Below are positions 64,000 through 64,000 of a stretch of DNA of 64,000 nt, piece after piece. Positions within the stretch are counted from its first letter, which is position 1. Every line of letters starts with the position of its first letter. Below the pieces are notes generated by a model. It searched no databases. It was not told the origin of the DNA and saw only the letters and a program-made list of their open reading frames with translations. The position numbers were made by a program, and so were the translations under genes. Origin of the DNA: Candidatus Rhodoferax bjergmarkensis (GTDB lineage Bacteria > Pseudomonadota > Gammaproteobacteria > Burkholderiales > Burkholderiaceae_C); contig JADJFX010000035.1 of assembly GCA_016708345.1 (NCBI GenBank), positions 348,055 to 412,054 of the forward strand, in the 5' to 3' direction.

Positions 64000-64000
64000 C

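Noticed and set aside
1..64000. CRISPR array or rRNA operon
   Set aside because: No series of spaced identical repeats of 23-40 bp and no rRNA-like sequence was found on reading; the CATAA array has 21-22-bp spacing with degenerate units and no spacers.

Overview
The window looks like a chromosomal segment from a betaproteobacterium of the family Comamonadaceae (Rhodoferax/Polaromonas-like). Supporting signs are the PHA genes phaC-phaB, a hopanoid/squalene set (hpnC, hpnD, hpnE), a cobalamin-dependent ribonucleotide reductase, a cytochrome cd1 denitrification cluster, and two short dispersed repeats of a kind I associate with this family. This is inference from gene content; no rRNA or marker phylogeny was available.

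Layout. 1-14 kb: a SirB1-like protein, a lone receiver, two PIN-type toxin-antitoxin pairs on opposite strands, then a long minus-strand signalling block. That block holds two membrane HisKA_2-type kinases, a REC-PAS-GGDEF-EAL protein, a membrane PAS-GGDEF protein, a REC-PAS-HisKA_3 kinase and a NarL regulator, and it appears to contain a duplicated kinase/receiver module. 14-22.7 kb: PHA synthase and acetoacetyl-CoA reductase, a laccase-domain protein, YcaO, and small metabolic genes. 22.8-29.6 kb: tRNA-Leu, -Cys and -Gly, then lon, clpX, clpP and tig, and a second tRNA-Leu. 29.6-34 kb: an RND efflux pump with a palindromic operator upstream. 34-40.8 kb: hpnCDE, a penicillin-acylase-family hydrolase and ferrochelatase. 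40.8-44.1 kb: nirS, a tetraheme NirT/NapC-type cytochrome and an ethylbenzene-dehydrogenase-like heme protein. 44.4-47.3 kb: nrdJ.

Immediately at the 3' end of nrdJ is an array of CATAA-type repeats spaced 21-22 bp apart, beginning with TGT. It resembles a Tn7-superfamily transposon end. Everything to its right is a defence island: an unrecognised membrane/helical-repeat gene, then a minus-strand BREX type 1 operon (pglX, pglZ, brxL; brxA, brxB and brxC would lie beyond the window). Between pglX and pglZ sits an inserted cassette: an unknown gene, a trypsin-like protease, a YhcG/DUF1016 PD-(D/E)XK nuclease, a reverse transcriptase-nitrilase fusion (DRT1/UG1-like), and a 67-residue ORF. From the nuclease to pglZ, adjacent genes overlap by the 4-bp ATGA arrangement.

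Caution: from about 33.7 kb to the right end most long genes are broken by single-base indels, often in homopolymers, including genes that should be essential (hemH, and nrdJ if no other RNR exists). The left 33.7 kb shows none. I read this as a sequence-quality step, so I annotate these loci as whole genes and state where the frame changes.
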